Origin: DASSFG01 sp035547915
Lineage (GTDB): Bacteria; Planctomycetota; Planctomycetia; Pirellulales; JAICIG01
DNA: 33,146 nt
NCBI GenBank assembly: GCA_035547915.1
Contig: DASZTS010000040.1
Coordinates: 1 to 33,146, forward strand
Direction: 5' to 3'
Part shown: piece after piece, positions 1 to 8,005 of the stretch
How the letters are laid out: each line of letters opens with the position of its first letter
How positions within the stretch are numbered: the stretch's first letter is position 1
Translations under genes and position numbers: made by a program
The notes under the pieces: model-generated
What the model saw: only the letters and a program-made list of their open reading frames with translations
Databases searched by the model: none
Told to the model about the DNA's origin: nothing

Positions 1-221
1 GGAGTCGCTGGTGAAAGAGATCAACTATCGTGCAAAAGGAACGGAGATGTTCTGGAATGATCCTGAAGGAGCCGAGGCGATTTTACAGGTTCGCGCCGCG
101 GCCCTGAGCGACGATGACCGACTGGTCCGCCATCTTCGAAACCGTCCCGGCTATCCGTTCCTCCGCCGACCCAGAGTACCTAAACTACCGGTGTAAAACC
201 TCCCGAACTTGGCGTGCACCC
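1..221 (+). mobile_element. 3' end of an ISKra4-like insertion sequence (left copy)
   Basis: This is the terminal part of an insertion sequence whose other end lies before the window. It contains the 3' end of a transposase gene and about 25 bases of non-coding end that finish near GGCGTGCACCC at 211-221. The same 221 bases recur in reverse orientation at 32842-33062 with three mismatches, and similarity stops sharply after 221, which places the element boundary there within a base or two. The family is assigned from recognition of the transposase C-terminus. The target duplication cannot be seen because the opposite end is outside the window. Confidence 0.8.
2..196 (+). CDS. ISKra4-like family transposase, C-terminal fragment (cut by window edge)
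   Basis: Only the last 64 residues are visible; the frame is open to the window edge, so the true start lies upstream. Visible motifs are ESLVKEINYRAKGTEMFW, then a GAEAILQVRAA stretch and the polar tail SDDDRLVRHLRNRPG. These match, from memory, the conserved C-terminus of ISKra4-type transposases, where a similar ESL(I/V)K...VKGT(E)KFW...GAEA(V/I)LQ(V/I)RA block precedes the stop. The gene reads into the window and stops about 25 bases before the element end. Compared with the right-hand copy it differs by one residue (Pro for Ser near the C-terminus). Whether the full gene is intact cannot be told. Confidence 0.8.
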   Translation, partial: ESLVKEINYRAKGTEMFWNDPEGAEAILQVRAAALSDDDRLVRHLRNRPGYPFLRRPRVPKLPV

Positions 222-290
222 GTGATACCATTTGCATCCGCCCCAAACAAAAACCCGAAAACCGTGCCTGGCTGGGTGCTGAGGTTTTAC

Positions 291-390
291 AGCAACCGAC
301 AAAACCGGATCGAGCTGCAAAAAATCGGCGTTCCACGGCCGATTTTTGCCCCACGGCGCTCCGGCTTCCAGGTTTTGTCAGCCGCTCTTA
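291..390 (+). repeat. Dispersed palindromic repeat, copy 1 (about 100 bp)
   Basis: The copy runs from AGCAACCGACAAAACCGGA to CCAGGTTTTGTCAGCCGCTC plus TTA. The two ends are imperfect inverted repeats of about 18-20 bases. Inside is a perfect 10-bp stem, AAAAATCGGC (320-329) with GCCGATTTTT (338-347), around an 8-base loop. Three further copies occur in the window. This copy lies between the 3' end of the insertion sequence and the 3' end of a minus-strand membrane-protein gene, whose stop codon (388-390) is the last three bases of the repeat. It is compatible with a REP/MITE-type mobile repeat. The inner hairpin followed by T5 could also serve as a terminator. Confidence 0.85.
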
Positions 391-675
391 GGCAGGGGGC
401 CGGCGCTTCCTCCGAATTACCCTCATAGACGCGATGAAGCTCCAGATCGACGCGGTGTCGACTAATGAAACCCAGAAAACTTCGGCTGCCAGTGGTTTAT
501 ATCCCTCTAAGGTGATGGCAAGGATTAAGGCGATGGTCGCGAGAATGGAAAGCGACGCTATGGTGCCCGACACGAACGCCGCGAATGCGAGCAATCCCAA
601 GCGTATCGGTCCAGGAGGGGCGGCCCGTTCCGCGTCAGCATTCTCCGTTGGCGCCTTGTATGGGTTCTCGTCCAT
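388..675 (-). CDS. Small integral membrane protein of unknown function
   Basis: This 95-residue protein begins MDENPYKAPTENAD, a start style often seen in short planctomycete membrane proteins. After a charged, Pro/Ala-rich N-terminus of about 23 residues comes a long hydrophobic block (about residues 25-57, enough for one long or two short membrane spans). A second hydrophobic segment lies near residues 66-85, and the tail is basic (RRKRRPPA). I chose the ATG at 675; a GTG 15 bases upstream (690) is possible, and neither has a clear Shine-Dalgarno. The TAA stop is formed by the terminal bases of repeat copy 1, so the present C-terminus may have been set by repeat insertion. No function is recognised. 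Confidence 0.6.
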   Translation of the reverse strand: MDENPYKAPTENADAERAAPPGPIRLGLLAFAAFVSGTIASLSILATIALILAITLEGYKPLAAEVFWVSLVDTASIWSFIASMRVIRRKRRPPA

Positions 676-690
676 GCCAGAAAATACCAC

Positions 691-1084
691 GGTCGGGAAT
701 GGCGGCTTTATTGCCTTCGGACCGGCTTACCATAGAAGAATAAGGCCGCCGCTAAAATGACCGCAGCACCGCACAAAGCCAATCGAGAGAATGGCGAGAA
801 AGACGCACTGAATGCGGCAGCCAGTTCGGGTGGTCATGCCCCCATTCTAGCTCGCCCCGGCGGGGCGGCTATTCAACCGGAGGAGGGGTCGGCGCGCAGC
901 GACGGCAGACGATGGCGACGGGATGGCTGTGGAGCTGTGTGATTTACGGTCGCTTCCGACCAACGCCAGAACGGGCGTGAAAGACGCACCGTCCGGCCGG
1001 TTGCGTCGAAACGGGCATCCTGCGCACCCGCGCAGTCTCTTGGCCCTCGTTCGAACGAAATCATGCTCCGCCCGGCGACATGCC
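691..1084. other. Intergenic region without a supported gene
   Basis: This separates the minus-strand membrane protein from the epimerase gene. Open frames here are short and lack convincing start signals. A minus-strand stretch at 727-837 encodes 36 hydrophobic residues, and continuing in the next frame gives another hydrophobic segment, which might be the relic of a small membrane-protein gene. Nothing else is recognised. Confidence 0.4.
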
Positions 1085-1090
1085 TATAAT
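1085..1090 (+). promoter_or_regulatory. Candidate -10 element (TATAAT) for the epimerase gene
   Basis: A perfect TATAAT hexamer lies 35 bases before the ATG at 1126, in otherwise GC-rich DNA. No good -35 hexamer is found 16-18 bases upstream, so the assignment rests on the -10 match and position only. Confidence 0.35.
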
Positions 1091-1125
1091 GCAACATGTA
1101 CATGGCCTGAGCGGATGGAGAGCCG

Positions 1126-2040
1126 ATGAAGATCGCCGTCACCGGAGCGACCGGCTTCTTGGGACGCTACCTTGTGGCAGGACTCGCCGCGGCCGGTCAC
1201 GATCTGCGCCTATGGTATCGCCCGACGAGCGATCGGAGCGGATTCGAGACGGTGGCCGACCGCGTGCAGTGGCTCGTCGGCGGGCTGGGCGATGAGAAGG
1301 CCGGCCGCGAGCTCGTCGCGGGGTGCGACGCCGTGGTGCATGCCGCGCTCTACCATCCGGGCGGCGGTTTCCGTGGCGGCGAAGGAGAGATCGTACCCTT
1401 CGTCGAACACAACGTCGTGGGGACGTTGAGGCTCATCGAAGCGGCCCGCGCGGCGGGAGTCGGGCGCTTTGTGTTCATCTCCACGTGCGCGGTCCACGAG
1501 AAGATTCTGGAGGGACGGCCGCTCGACGAAACCCACCCGCTCTGGGCGACGAGCCACTATGGTGCCCACAAGGCCGCGATCGAGAAATTCGTGCATAGCT
1601 ACGGCTACGGCATGGAATACCCGATCTGTGCCCTGCGGCCCACCGGCATCTACGGACTGGCCCATCCCGCACGCGAGAGCAAGTGGTTTGATTTGGTTCA
1701 AAACGTCGTGCACGGCCGGGGTGTCGATTGCCGACGCGGCGGTAAGGAGGTTCACGCGGCCGACGTGGCACGAGCGGTGCAGATTCTGCTTGCGGCGCCC
1801 GTCGAAAGGATCCGCGGCGAGGCCTTCAACTGTTACGACATGTACGTGTCGGATTGGGACGTTGCGCGGCTCGCCAAGGAAATCGCCGGTACTTCGGCCG
1901 TCATCCACGGCGCCCAGACGGCCGCGAAGAACCAAATCCGGACGGAGAAACTGCGCCGCCTGGGAATGGAGTTCGGGGGGCAAGAATTGCTGCATCGAAC
2001 GGTCTGGCAGCTTGTGGAGGCTGTGCGCAGCGGGTCGTGA
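1126..2040 (+). CDS. NAD(P)-dependent epimerase/dehydratase (extended SDR family)
   Basis: This 304-residue protein has a complete extended short-chain dehydrogenase layout. The N-terminal nucleotide-binding motif TGATGFLG is at residues 6-13. The catalytic YxxxK appears as Y145-GAH-K149, with Ser119/Thr120 in the preceding FIST strand as the usual Ser/Thr partner. The C-terminal half carries an LRPTGIYG segment typical of sugar-nucleotide epimerases and dihydroflavonol-4-reductase-like enzymes. Length is normal for the family (about 300-340). The start is supported by GGAGAG seven or so bases before the ATG. Substrate cannot be deduced; a sugar nucleotide or small carbonyl compound is likely. 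The next gene starts 46 bases downstream on the same strand, so co-transcription is plausible but the products have no obvious functional link. Confidence 0.9.
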   Translation: MKIAVTGATGFLGRYLVAGLAAAGHDLRLWYRPTSDRSGFETVADRVQWLVGGLGDEKAGRELVAGCDAVVHAALYHPGGGFRGGEGEIVPFVEHNVVGTLRLIEAARAAGVGRFVFISTCAVHEKILEGRPLDETHPLWATSHYGAHKAAIEKFVHSYGYGMEYPICALRPTGIYGLAHPARESKWFDLVQNVVHGRGVDCRRGGKEVHAADVARAVQILLAAPVERIRGEAFNCYDMYVSDWDVARLAKEIAGTSAVIHGAQTAAKNQIRTEKLRRLGMEFGGQELLHRTVWQLVEAVRSGS

Positions 2041-2086
2041 AATACCTGCCCCAACCCGAACTGGACCCGCAGCCGAACGGCCGGAT

Positions 2087-3373
2087 ATGATAGGGAAACG
2101 AGTTGCCGCGAACCGAGCGGCGGTGCACGGTGCCCCTGGGAGATGCCTGGTCGTGGCAAAGCAGATCCTTTCGTTGGCGATGACGCTGACCGGTCTGGCC
2201 GGCGCGTTCGTTCCGAGCGATGCCCCCGCGGCGGACGGTAGGGCCCCCGCCGCGGCAGAGGCGCCCGCCGGCGATGCGCCCGAAAGGGCCGAGATCGACA
2301 AGCTGGTGCGCGAGCTCGGAGCACCCACGTTCATGACCCGGCAGCACGCACAGCGCGTGCTCGTGAGTTATGGCGAGAAGGCCAAAGCGGCGCTCGAAGC
2401 GGCCCGAAACGACCCGGATTCCGAGATTCAGCGCCGGGCGGAGTCGGCACTCGCCGCCATCGGCGACATCGCCTTTCACGTCCGCCTCAGCGACTTCTTG
2501 GCCGATAAAACCCCCGACAACGACCACGGACTGGGCGGGTGGAACCGCTTCCGGGCGCTCGCCGGACCCGATCTCGCCCCCGCCGCGCGGCGGCTGTTCG
2601 CCGATATGCATTGGGCCGAACGCGAGTTGCTGGAGGTTGTGGACCGCCGGCCGGCACAGGCGGGCCCCCTGCTCGACGCGCGCTGCCGACAGGTGGAAAG
2701 CGATCACCAGAACGGCAATGCCGATCGGAACACTCCGCTGTCGCTGGGCTCCATGGCGGCCGTCCTCTTCGCGGCCAGCAATCCCGACGTGCCGGTATCG
2801 GCGACCGCCGCGAACTGTATCTGCAACCTCGGGAACCACACAACTCTCGGTGCCGTGCTGGCCGCGCGCCCCTCGGGCCCGATCTTCCAACGCTTGCTGG
2901 CAGCCTGGGTGGCCCGACCGTTTGAACGCGAATCGGTCGTCTCCTATCGTAATCTGCTGTTGGCCATGCAGTTCGGATTGAAGGATGCCGTGCCCGTGGC
3001 GCTGGCGCTCATCCAGCCGCCGGGCGGTCAGCCGAACTTGGAACAGTATGCCATCCTGGCCATCGGCAAACTCGGCAACGCCGAGCATGTCTCGGCCCTC
3101 TCTCCGCTCTTGCACGACGAGCGGCCAATCGGCGTGCCCGATCGTAACGGACACGAGTCGGACACGCAGGTACGCGATGTGGCGCTGGCGACGATGATCC
3201 ACCTCGCCGGTCAACCGCTGGCCGATTTTGGCTTTTCGCACGCCAAGCGGAACTCGAGCATCCTCTTCAACACCAACACGCTCGGCTTCAACAACGCCGC
3301 CGCGCGCGACGAAGCGCAAAAGAAGTGGCAGGCTTGGAGCAAGGAACATTTGAGGCAGGCACCTGCTCCTTGA
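2087..3373 (+). CDS. Exported HEAT-repeat-like protein of unknown function
   Basis: The reading frame is open from 1469, but its first 600 bases only shadow the epimerase gene. The protein proper begins at ATG 2087 (428 residues) or possibly GTG 2153, which would put a cleaner signal-like segment (AKQILSLAMTLTGLAGAF) right at the N-terminus. After an Ala/Pro-rich linker there is a helical segment with a HEAT/armadillo-like pattern: paired helices around PTFMTRQHAQRVLVSYGEKA and DSEIQRRAESALAAIG. A further repeat-like region lies near residues 320-350 (AILAIGKLGNAEHVSALSPLL). Such proteins are common, exported and mostly uncharacterised in planctomycetes. It likely acts as a scaffold in the envelope. 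No catalytic motif was seen. Confidence 0.75.
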   Translation: MIGKRVAANRAAVHGAPGRCLVVAKQILSLAMTLTGLAGAFVPSDAPAADGRAPAAAEAPAGDAPERAEIDKLVRELGAPTFMTRQHAQRVLVSYGEKAKAALEAARNDPDSEIQRRAESALAAIGDIAFHVRLSDFLADKTPDNDHGLGGWNRFRALAGPDLAPAARRLFADMHWAERELLEVVDRRPAQAGPLLDARCRQVESDHQNGNADRNTPLSLGSMAAVLFAASNPDVPVSATAANCICNLGNHTTLGAVLAARPSGPIFQRLLAAWVARPFERESVVSYRNLLLAMQFGLKDAVPVALALIQPPGGQPNLEQYAILAIGKLGNAEHVSALSPLLHDERPIGVPDRNGHESDTQVRDVALATMIHLAGQPLADFGFSHAKRNSSILFNTNTLGFNNAAARDEAQKKWQAWSKEHLRQAPAP

Positions 3374-3555
3374 AGGCGGCTTCTTGGAGACGGGCTTTCG
3401 CTCCCACCTCGACTGCCAGCGATTTAGCTCGTCACGTCTGTCCCTTCGTGCCGGCTGATAGACTGTAGTCACGCTGAGCGATAGAACGGAAAGGCTCACC
3501 GTCTTCGAAGGTTCCTCCTTTTTGCCAACACTTCCACGTTCTCAGTTCCTCGTAG

Positions 3556-4734
3556 ATGGAAACCGCTTTCGACTTTCTAACGCCCCCAAAGATCGTCTTC
3601 GGCTGGGGACGGCGGCAGGAGGTTGGCCAACTGGCGAACGGGCTCGGGAAACGTGCGTTCTTCGTGGGCGGCTCGCGCACGCTGGCGGCGAACGGTGAGT
3701 TGGATCGGCTTGCGCAGTCGTGCCGTGACGCTGGTCTGGAGGCCGAGCGTCTCCCCGACATCTTTCACGAACCGGAAGTGGCGGACGTCGACCGGGCCTG
3801 CGAGTGGCTGCGCGCAAAACACGCGGGGGACGGCGACCTGCTTGTCGCGATCGGGGGCGGATCGGCCATCGACCTGGCGAAGGCCGCCGCGGCGATGGCG
3901 ACCAATCAGAAACAAAACTCCAGCGTCGCTGATTTCTTGGAGGGGGTCGGCCGAGGTTGGAAAATCGTTGAACGGCCTCTGCCCCTGTTGGCTATGCCCA
4001 CCACGGGCGGCACCGGCAGCGAAGCGACAAAGAACGCCGTCATTTCATCGTACGATCCGCCGTTCAAGAAGAGCCTACGGTCCGAAATGATGGTCCCGCG
4101 CGCGGTGCTCATCGATCCGGAGTTGAGCGTCGGTGTGCCGCCCGCGACGACCGCTTGGACGGGCATGGATGCGGTCACGCAGCTTATCGAGAGCTATGTG
4201 TCGCGTTTTGCCCGCCCCATGTCGTGCGCTTTGGCGATCGAAGGGCTCCGCCGTGCCCTGCCGGCGTTACCCCAAGCCGTGGCCGACGGCAACTCGCGCG
4301 AGGCCCGCGAGGCGATGGCGTATGCGGCCCTGCTATCGGGCATCGCATTGGCCAATGCCGGCCTGGGGCTCGCACATGGCGTCGCGGCGGCCCTCGGCGT
4401 GCACGCCCGCGTTGCGCACGGGCTGGCGTGTGCCGTCATGCTGCCGGTGGCGCTGCGCGTCAATCGGCCGCGCTGTGAAAGAGAACTAGCCGAACTCGCC
4501 CGCGGCACCCTGCCCGGCGATTGGAGGAGCGATGCGGACGCCGCCGACGCCTTCGTCGCCGCCATCGACGAGTTGGCCGCGGCCGTGCGGGTGCCCAAGC
4601 GATTGAGAGAGCTGGGCGTGCAGCGAGAACGGATCCCCGACCTGGTCACCAGCTCGCGCGGCAACAGCATGAACGGCAACCCCGTCCAACTGACCGATGC
4701 CGAACTCTCCTCGCTCCTCGAACAAATGTATTAG
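3556..4734 (+). CDS. Iron-containing alcohol dehydrogenase family protein
   Basis: This 392-residue protein matches the group III (iron-type) alcohol dehydrogenase family in length and motif order. The nucleotide-binding GGGSAID is at about 100-106, PTTGGTGSE at 148-156, then the metal-site region GMDAVTQLIE (203-212), GLAHG (271-275) and RVAHG (285-289). Compared with the usual four ligands Asp/His/His/His, this protein shows D205, Q209, H274 and H288, so the first histidine is glutamine. Related sequences with TQLIE exist, so this may be a subfamily feature. It would oxidise or reduce a small alcohol/aldehyde or sugar-derived substrate with NAD(P). The start ATG has no strong Shine-Dalgarno. 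A PfkB kinase gene follows after 33 bases, suggesting a two-gene unit in carbohydrate metabolism. Confidence 0.88.
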   Translation: METAFDFLTPPKIVFGWGRRQEVGQLANGLGKRAFFVGGSRTLAANGELDRLAQSCRDAGLEAERLPDIFHEPEVADVDRACEWLRAKHAGDGDLLVAIGGGSAIDLAKAAAAMATNQKQNSSVADFLEGVGRGWKIVERPLPLLAMPTTGGTGSEATKNAVISSYDPPFKKSLRSEMMVPRAVLIDPELSVGVPPATTAWTGMDAVTQLIESYVSRFARPMSCALAIEGLRRALPALPQAVADGNSREAREAMAYAALLSGIALANAGLGLAHGVAAALGVHARVAHGLACAVMLPVALRVNRPRCERELAELARGTLPGDWRSDADAADAFVAAIDELAAAVRVPKRLRELGVQRERIPDLVTSSRGNSMNGNPVQLTDAELSSLLEQMY

Positions 4735-4767
4735 CGCCTGGCTTGGCCGGTCGGCTGAGAAAGAACC

Positions 4768-5706
4768 TTGAACTCGAAACGAATTCTCACCGCGGGACTG
4801 ACCCCCGCCTGGCAGCAGATTCTGCGATTCGACGCGCTGCGGATCGGCGAGGTGAACCGCGCCGCCGAGGCCCATTGGTGCGCCTCAGGCAAGGTCTTTA
4901 ACGTGGCGATCGCGCTGGCACATCTCGGGGCCGATTGTCGGCTCGTGAGCCCGATCGGCCACAACGTGCAAGCGCCGGTCGAAGCCGAACTACGCGGACT
5001 CGGCGTCGCGGCGCGTCTGGTGGCCGGTGATGAGCCGACTCGCGTCTGCACCACGCTGCTCGATGCGTCGAGCGGCGCGGTAACAGAGCTAGTCGAGAAC
5101 GCTCGTCCGCTGGCCGCGAACGTCCTCCATAGCGTGAGTGATGCCTACGCCGCCGAGGTCGGGCAGGCCGAGGTAGCGGTACTCACCGGCTCGTTGCCGG
5201 CCGGTACCCCCGTCACCTTTTACCGCGATCTGGTCGCCCAGACACCATGCCGGACCGTGCTCGACGCGCGCGGGCCCGAGCTGTTGGCGGCACTCGACGC
5301 GAAGCCGTTCCTGGTCAAACCAAACCGCGAGGAGCTGTTCGCGGCGACGTTGGGGCGATCGATCGGCGACGACACGGCGCTGGTCGCGGCCATGCACGAA
5401 TTGAATGAGCGAGGAGCCGAGTGGGTCGTGGTCACGGCCGGCAAACAAGCGGTCTGGGCCGGCTCGGCGGAAGGTGTTTTTCGGCTGAATCCGCTCAGGG
5501 TGGAACGGGTCGTCAACCCGATCGGCTGCGGCGACTGCCTGGCCGCCGGCCTGGCATGGGGACTGGCGGCGGGGCGCGAGCCGCTCGATAGCCTGGCCAT
5601 CGGCATCGCTGCCGCCGCCCAGAACGCTGCGCAACTTTTGCCGGGGCGGCTGGACGCGAAGCTGGCCCTTGACGAGTCGCGACAGGTCGTCATCGAACGC
5701 GTGTGA
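4768..5706 (+). CDS. PfkB-family sugar (phosphate) kinase, 1-phosphofructokinase-like
   Basis: This 312-residue protein shows the ribokinase/PfkB fold signatures. The N-terminal sugar-binding strand is TAGLTPAWQQ, followed by an SGKVFNVAIAL motif (40-50) corresponding to the family's GG/GKG-NVA signature. Later come VLTGSLPAG (138-146), KPNREEL (184-190) and the PfkB signature NPIGCGDCLAAG (250-261), with D256 as catalytic base. The start of TPAWQ and the KPN-EL motif are closest to the FruK/LacC branch (1-phosphofructokinase, tagatose-6-phosphate kinase), but the exact substrate is not decidable. The chosen start is TTG at 4768, with a weak purine-rich stretch (GAGAAAGAA) upstream. It lies 33 bases behind the alcohol dehydrogenase gene, so the pair may reduce and then phosphorylate related sugar compounds (inference). 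Confidence 0.87.
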   Translation: MNSKRILTAGLTPAWQQILRFDALRIGEVNRAAEAHWCASGKVFNVAIALAHLGADCRLVSPIGHNVQAPVEAELRGLGVAARLVAGDEPTRVCTTLLDASSGAVTELVENARPLAANVLHSVSDAYAAEVGQAEVAVLTGSLPAGTPVTFYRDLVAQTPCRTVLDARGPELLAALDAKPFLVKPNREELFAATLGRSIGDDTALVAAMHELNERGAEWVVVTAGKQAVWAGSAEGVFRLNPLRVERVVNPIGCGDCLAAGLAWGLAAGREPLDSLAIGIAAAAQNAAQLLPGRLDAKLALDESRQVVIERV

Positions 5707-5855
5707 GGCGCGTCACCAGGGTGGTGCAACCACTCGTTCTTCTCGTAGCGAGCGGCTTGCTTCTTTTCACTTGCCAGCTATCGTGAAAGCGAATCGAGAC
5801 GCCCCCAAGAAGAACTGCCGTGCCTCGGCGCCTATGTTTATGGGAGTTCAACCTG

Positions 5856-7559
5856 ATGTTCAGATCGATGAGTTGGCACCTGGGAGGGGTTTTTGTGATC
5901 GCGCTGGGCGCGGGCCAAGGGGCCGCCGCGGACAAAGCAGGTCCTGACATGACAGCGGAGGCGCGCAAACTGGTCGCCTCTTACGAAAGCGATATTCGGC
6001 CGATCGAAGTGGAAGCCAACCGCCGTTGGTGGGACGCCAATGTCACGGGCTCGGACCAGAGCTATCAGCAAAAGCAGGAATCCGAGAACAAGCTCGACGC
6101 GGCGCTGGCCGATCGCGATCGGTTCGCCCGGTTGAAATCGTGCGACGGCCATGTCAAAGATCCTCTGCTCGCGAGACAGATTCGGCTGCTCTATCTGCAA
6201 GCGCTGCCGAAGCAGGTACAGCCCCATTTGCTGAAGCAGATCGTGACGCGGGCCAACGCCATCGAGATGCGGTTCAACGTGTTTCGCGCCAAGGTGGGAG
6301 ACAAACAGCTCGCCGACAGCGATGTGCGCCGCGTGTTGCACGACTCGCGGGATGCGGATGAACGGAAGGCGGCCTGGGAAGCCAGCAAAGGTGTCGGCCG
6401 CGAGGTGTCGCCCGACCTGCGCACGCTTGTGCAACTGCGCAATCAGTCGGCCCGCGAATTGGGCTTTGCCGATTTCTACTCGATGCAGTTCGAGCTGAAT
6501 GAACAGAAATCGGGCGATGTGCTGGCCATGTTCGACGAGCTTGACCGCCTGACGCGAGGCCCGTTCGAGGAAGCCAAGCAGGACATCGACCGCCGCCTGG
6601 CCGAGCGCTTCGGCATCGGCGTCGACGAATTGCAGCCGTGGCATTACCACGACCCGTTCTTCCAGGAACCGCCGGCCGTCTACGAAACCAGCCTCGACGC
6701 CGCCTATCGCGGTGCCGATCTGCTCGAGCTGTGCCGCAAGTTTTATCGCGGCATCGGGCTGCCGATCGACGACGTGCTGCGGCGGAGCGACTTGTACGAG
6801 AAGGCCGGCAAGAGCCCGCACGCCTTCTGCACCGATCTCGATCGCGAAGGAGACGTGCGTGTGTTGGCGAACGTCGTTCCCAATGAGTATTGGATGGGCA
6901 CGATGTTGCACGAATTGGGACACTCGGTCTACAGCAGCCAATATATTCCGCGTAGCCTACCGTATGTCGTGCGCACCGACGCACACATCCTGGCCACCGA
7001 AGGATTGGCCATGATGTTCGAGCGGTTCTCCAAGAACGCCGAATGGTTGGAGGCGATGGGTGTCGACGTGTCCGATCCCGCGGCGTTCAGCGCCACCGGA
7101 CAGCGCATGCGGCGAAACAAGCTGCTCATCTTCTCGCGCTGGTGCCAGGTCATGCTGCGATTCGAGAAGGAATTGTATCGCGATCCGGACCAGGATCTGA
7201 ACGCCTTGTGGTGGTCGCTCGTCGAGCGCTATCAGAAGGTCAAACGTCCCGAGGGGCGCGACGAGCCCGACTATGCCAGCAAGATTCACATCGTCGTCGC
7301 ACCTTGTTATTACCACAACTATATGCTCGGCGAGTTGTTCGCCTGTCAGTTGCACCAAGCGATGGTGCGCAAGCTCTTTCCGGATGGAGATCCGCAAACG
7401 CTCATTTACGTCGGCAAGCCGCAAGTAGGAAAATACCTACAAGAGCACGTGTTCAATCCCGGGCGTACTCTCACCTGGGACGAGCTCACCCGCGCTGCCA
7501 CCGGCGAACCCCTCAGACCGCGCGCCTTCGTCGCCGACCTATCGGTGGGTGCAAAGTAG
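5856..7559 (+). CDS. Secreted zinc metallopeptidase, M2/M3 type (peptidyl-dipeptidase-like)
   Basis: This is a 567-residue exported enzyme. An N-terminal signal peptide (about residues 1-25, MFRSMSWHLGG... to AAADKAG) follows a good Shine-Dalgarno (GGGAG, 9 bases before ATG 5856), which is why I prefer it over the GTG at 5820. The zinc site is HELGH at 352-356 (H352, H356 ligands, E353 base), with E382 in ATEGLAMMFERF as likely third ligand 26 residues downstream. The all-helical context, with ...KAAWEASKGVG... (171-181) and LRNQSARELGFADFYSM (194-210), is typical of angiotensin-converting-enzyme-like M2 and oligopeptidase M3 families. It would trim short peptides in the periplasm. Two repeat copies follow directly; a second in-frame TAG lies 6 bases after the stop, inside the first repeat. 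Confidence 0.85.
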   Translation: MFRSMSWHLGGVFVIALGAGQGAAADKAGPDMTAEARKLVASYESDIRPIEVEANRRWWDANVTGSDQSYQQKQESENKLDAALADRDRFARLKSCDGHVKDPLLARQIRLLYLQALPKQVQPHLLKQIVTRANAIEMRFNVFRAKVGDKQLADSDVRRVLHDSRDADERKAAWEASKGVGREVSPDLRTLVQLRNQSARELGFADFYSMQFELNEQKSGDVLAMFDELDRLTRGPFEEAKQDIDRRLAERFGIGVDELQPWHYHDPFFQEPPAVYETSLDAAYRGADLLELCRKFYRGIGLPIDDVLRRSDLYEKAGKSPHAFCTDLDREGDVRVLANVVPNEYWMGTMLHELGHSVYSSQYIPRSLPYVVRTDAHILATEGLAMMFERFSKNAEWLEAMGVDVSDPAAFSATGQRMRRNKLLIFSRWCQVMLRFEKELYRDPDQDLNALWWSLVERYQKVKRPEGRDEPDYASKIHIVVAPCYYHNYMLGELFACQLHQAMVRKLFPDGDPQTLIYVGKPQVGKYLQEHVFNPGRTLTWDELTRAATGEPLRPRAFVADLSVGAK

Positions 7560-7565
7560 GAAGTT

Positions 7566-7669
7566 TAGTGCTCCCGACAAAACCGGACTTAGCTTCACAG
7601 GAATCGGCGTTTCACGGCCGATTTTTGACCCACGGCGCTCCGGCTTCCAGGTTTTGTCAGCCGCTCTTA
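7566..7669 (+). repeat. Dispersed palindromic repeat, copy 2
   Basis: Same element as at 291-390, in the same orientation. It begins TAGTGCTCCCGACAAAACC and ends GGTTTTGTCAGCCGCTCTTA, with an inner hairpin AATCGGC...GCCGATT in the middle. It starts only 6 bases after the stop codon of the metallopeptidase gene, so it will be in that gene's 3' untranslated region and may act in termination or transcript protection. Confidence 0.88.
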
Positions 7670-7748
7670 GGAACGCCGCGCGCCATACTACGAGCGTTGG
7701 TCCCCTACCTTTGTATAAAAATGATTTGCCGTTGATGGCGGTTTTGTT
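7670..7748. other. Spacer between two tandem repeat copies
   Basis: This 79-bp, comparatively AT-rich spacer separates two same-orientation repeat copies. It contains an A/T patch (TTTGTATAAAAATG) but no gene and no convincing -35/-10 pair. Confidence 0.4.
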
Positions 7749-7853
7749 TAGAGCAACCGACAAAACCGGATTTAGCTTCACAGGAATCGGCGTTTCACGG
7801 CCGATTCTTGCGCCCACGGCGCTCGGACTTTCGGGTTCTGTCAGCCGCTCTTA
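7749..7853 (+). repeat. Dispersed palindromic repeat, copy 3
   Basis: This is a tandem neighbour of copy 2 in the same orientation. It has a canonical left end TAGAGCAACCGACAAAACCGG, the inner hairpin ATCGGCGTTTCACGGCCGAT, and a slightly diverged right half (CGGACTTTCGGGTTCTGTCAGCCGCTCTTA). The mid part GGATTTAGCTTCACAGGAATCGG is almost identical to copy 2, indicating local duplication or recent common origin. Confidence 0.88.
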
Positions 7854-7976
7854 GGGCTGCGACCAATCGATCACAAAGCGCTCGCGTTGCCTGTGGATTT
7901 TATTCGGCTTCTGATGGTCGCTGCGTTGTCCGCCGACCGAGCTTCTCGGATCTTTGCTGCAACTCGACCGGGCTAG

Positions 7977-8005
7977 TTGCTCGCTCCCGGCAGGGGCGAT
8001 AAAAT
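7977..8005 (+). promoter_or_regulatory. Candidate promoter of the cold-shock gene
   Basis: TTGCTC (7977-7982) and TAAAAT (8000-8005) are separated by 17 bases, a sigma-70-like layout with a weak -35. If used, the cold-shock mRNA would have a leader of roughly 165 bases. Long leaders are known to regulate cspA-type genes in other bacteria; that this one does so is speculation. Confidence 0.3.

Noticed and set aside
434..760. Plus-strand frame of 108 residues opposite the small membrane protein
   Set aside because: It is the shadow of the minus-strand gene at 388-675, has no Shine-Dalgarno and no recognisable features.
1469..2086. Upstream part of the open frame leading into the HEAT-like protein, as an N-terminal extension
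   Set aside because: It overlaps the epimerase gene in another frame and is rich in Arg, Ser and Pro without domain features. The exported protein starts with its own signal-like segment at 2087 or 2153.
7566..7853. Tandem repeats as a CRISPR array
   Set aside because: Only two units of about 104 bp are present, each an internal palindrome, with one 79-bp spacer, and no cas genes are near. Single copies occur elsewhere in the window.
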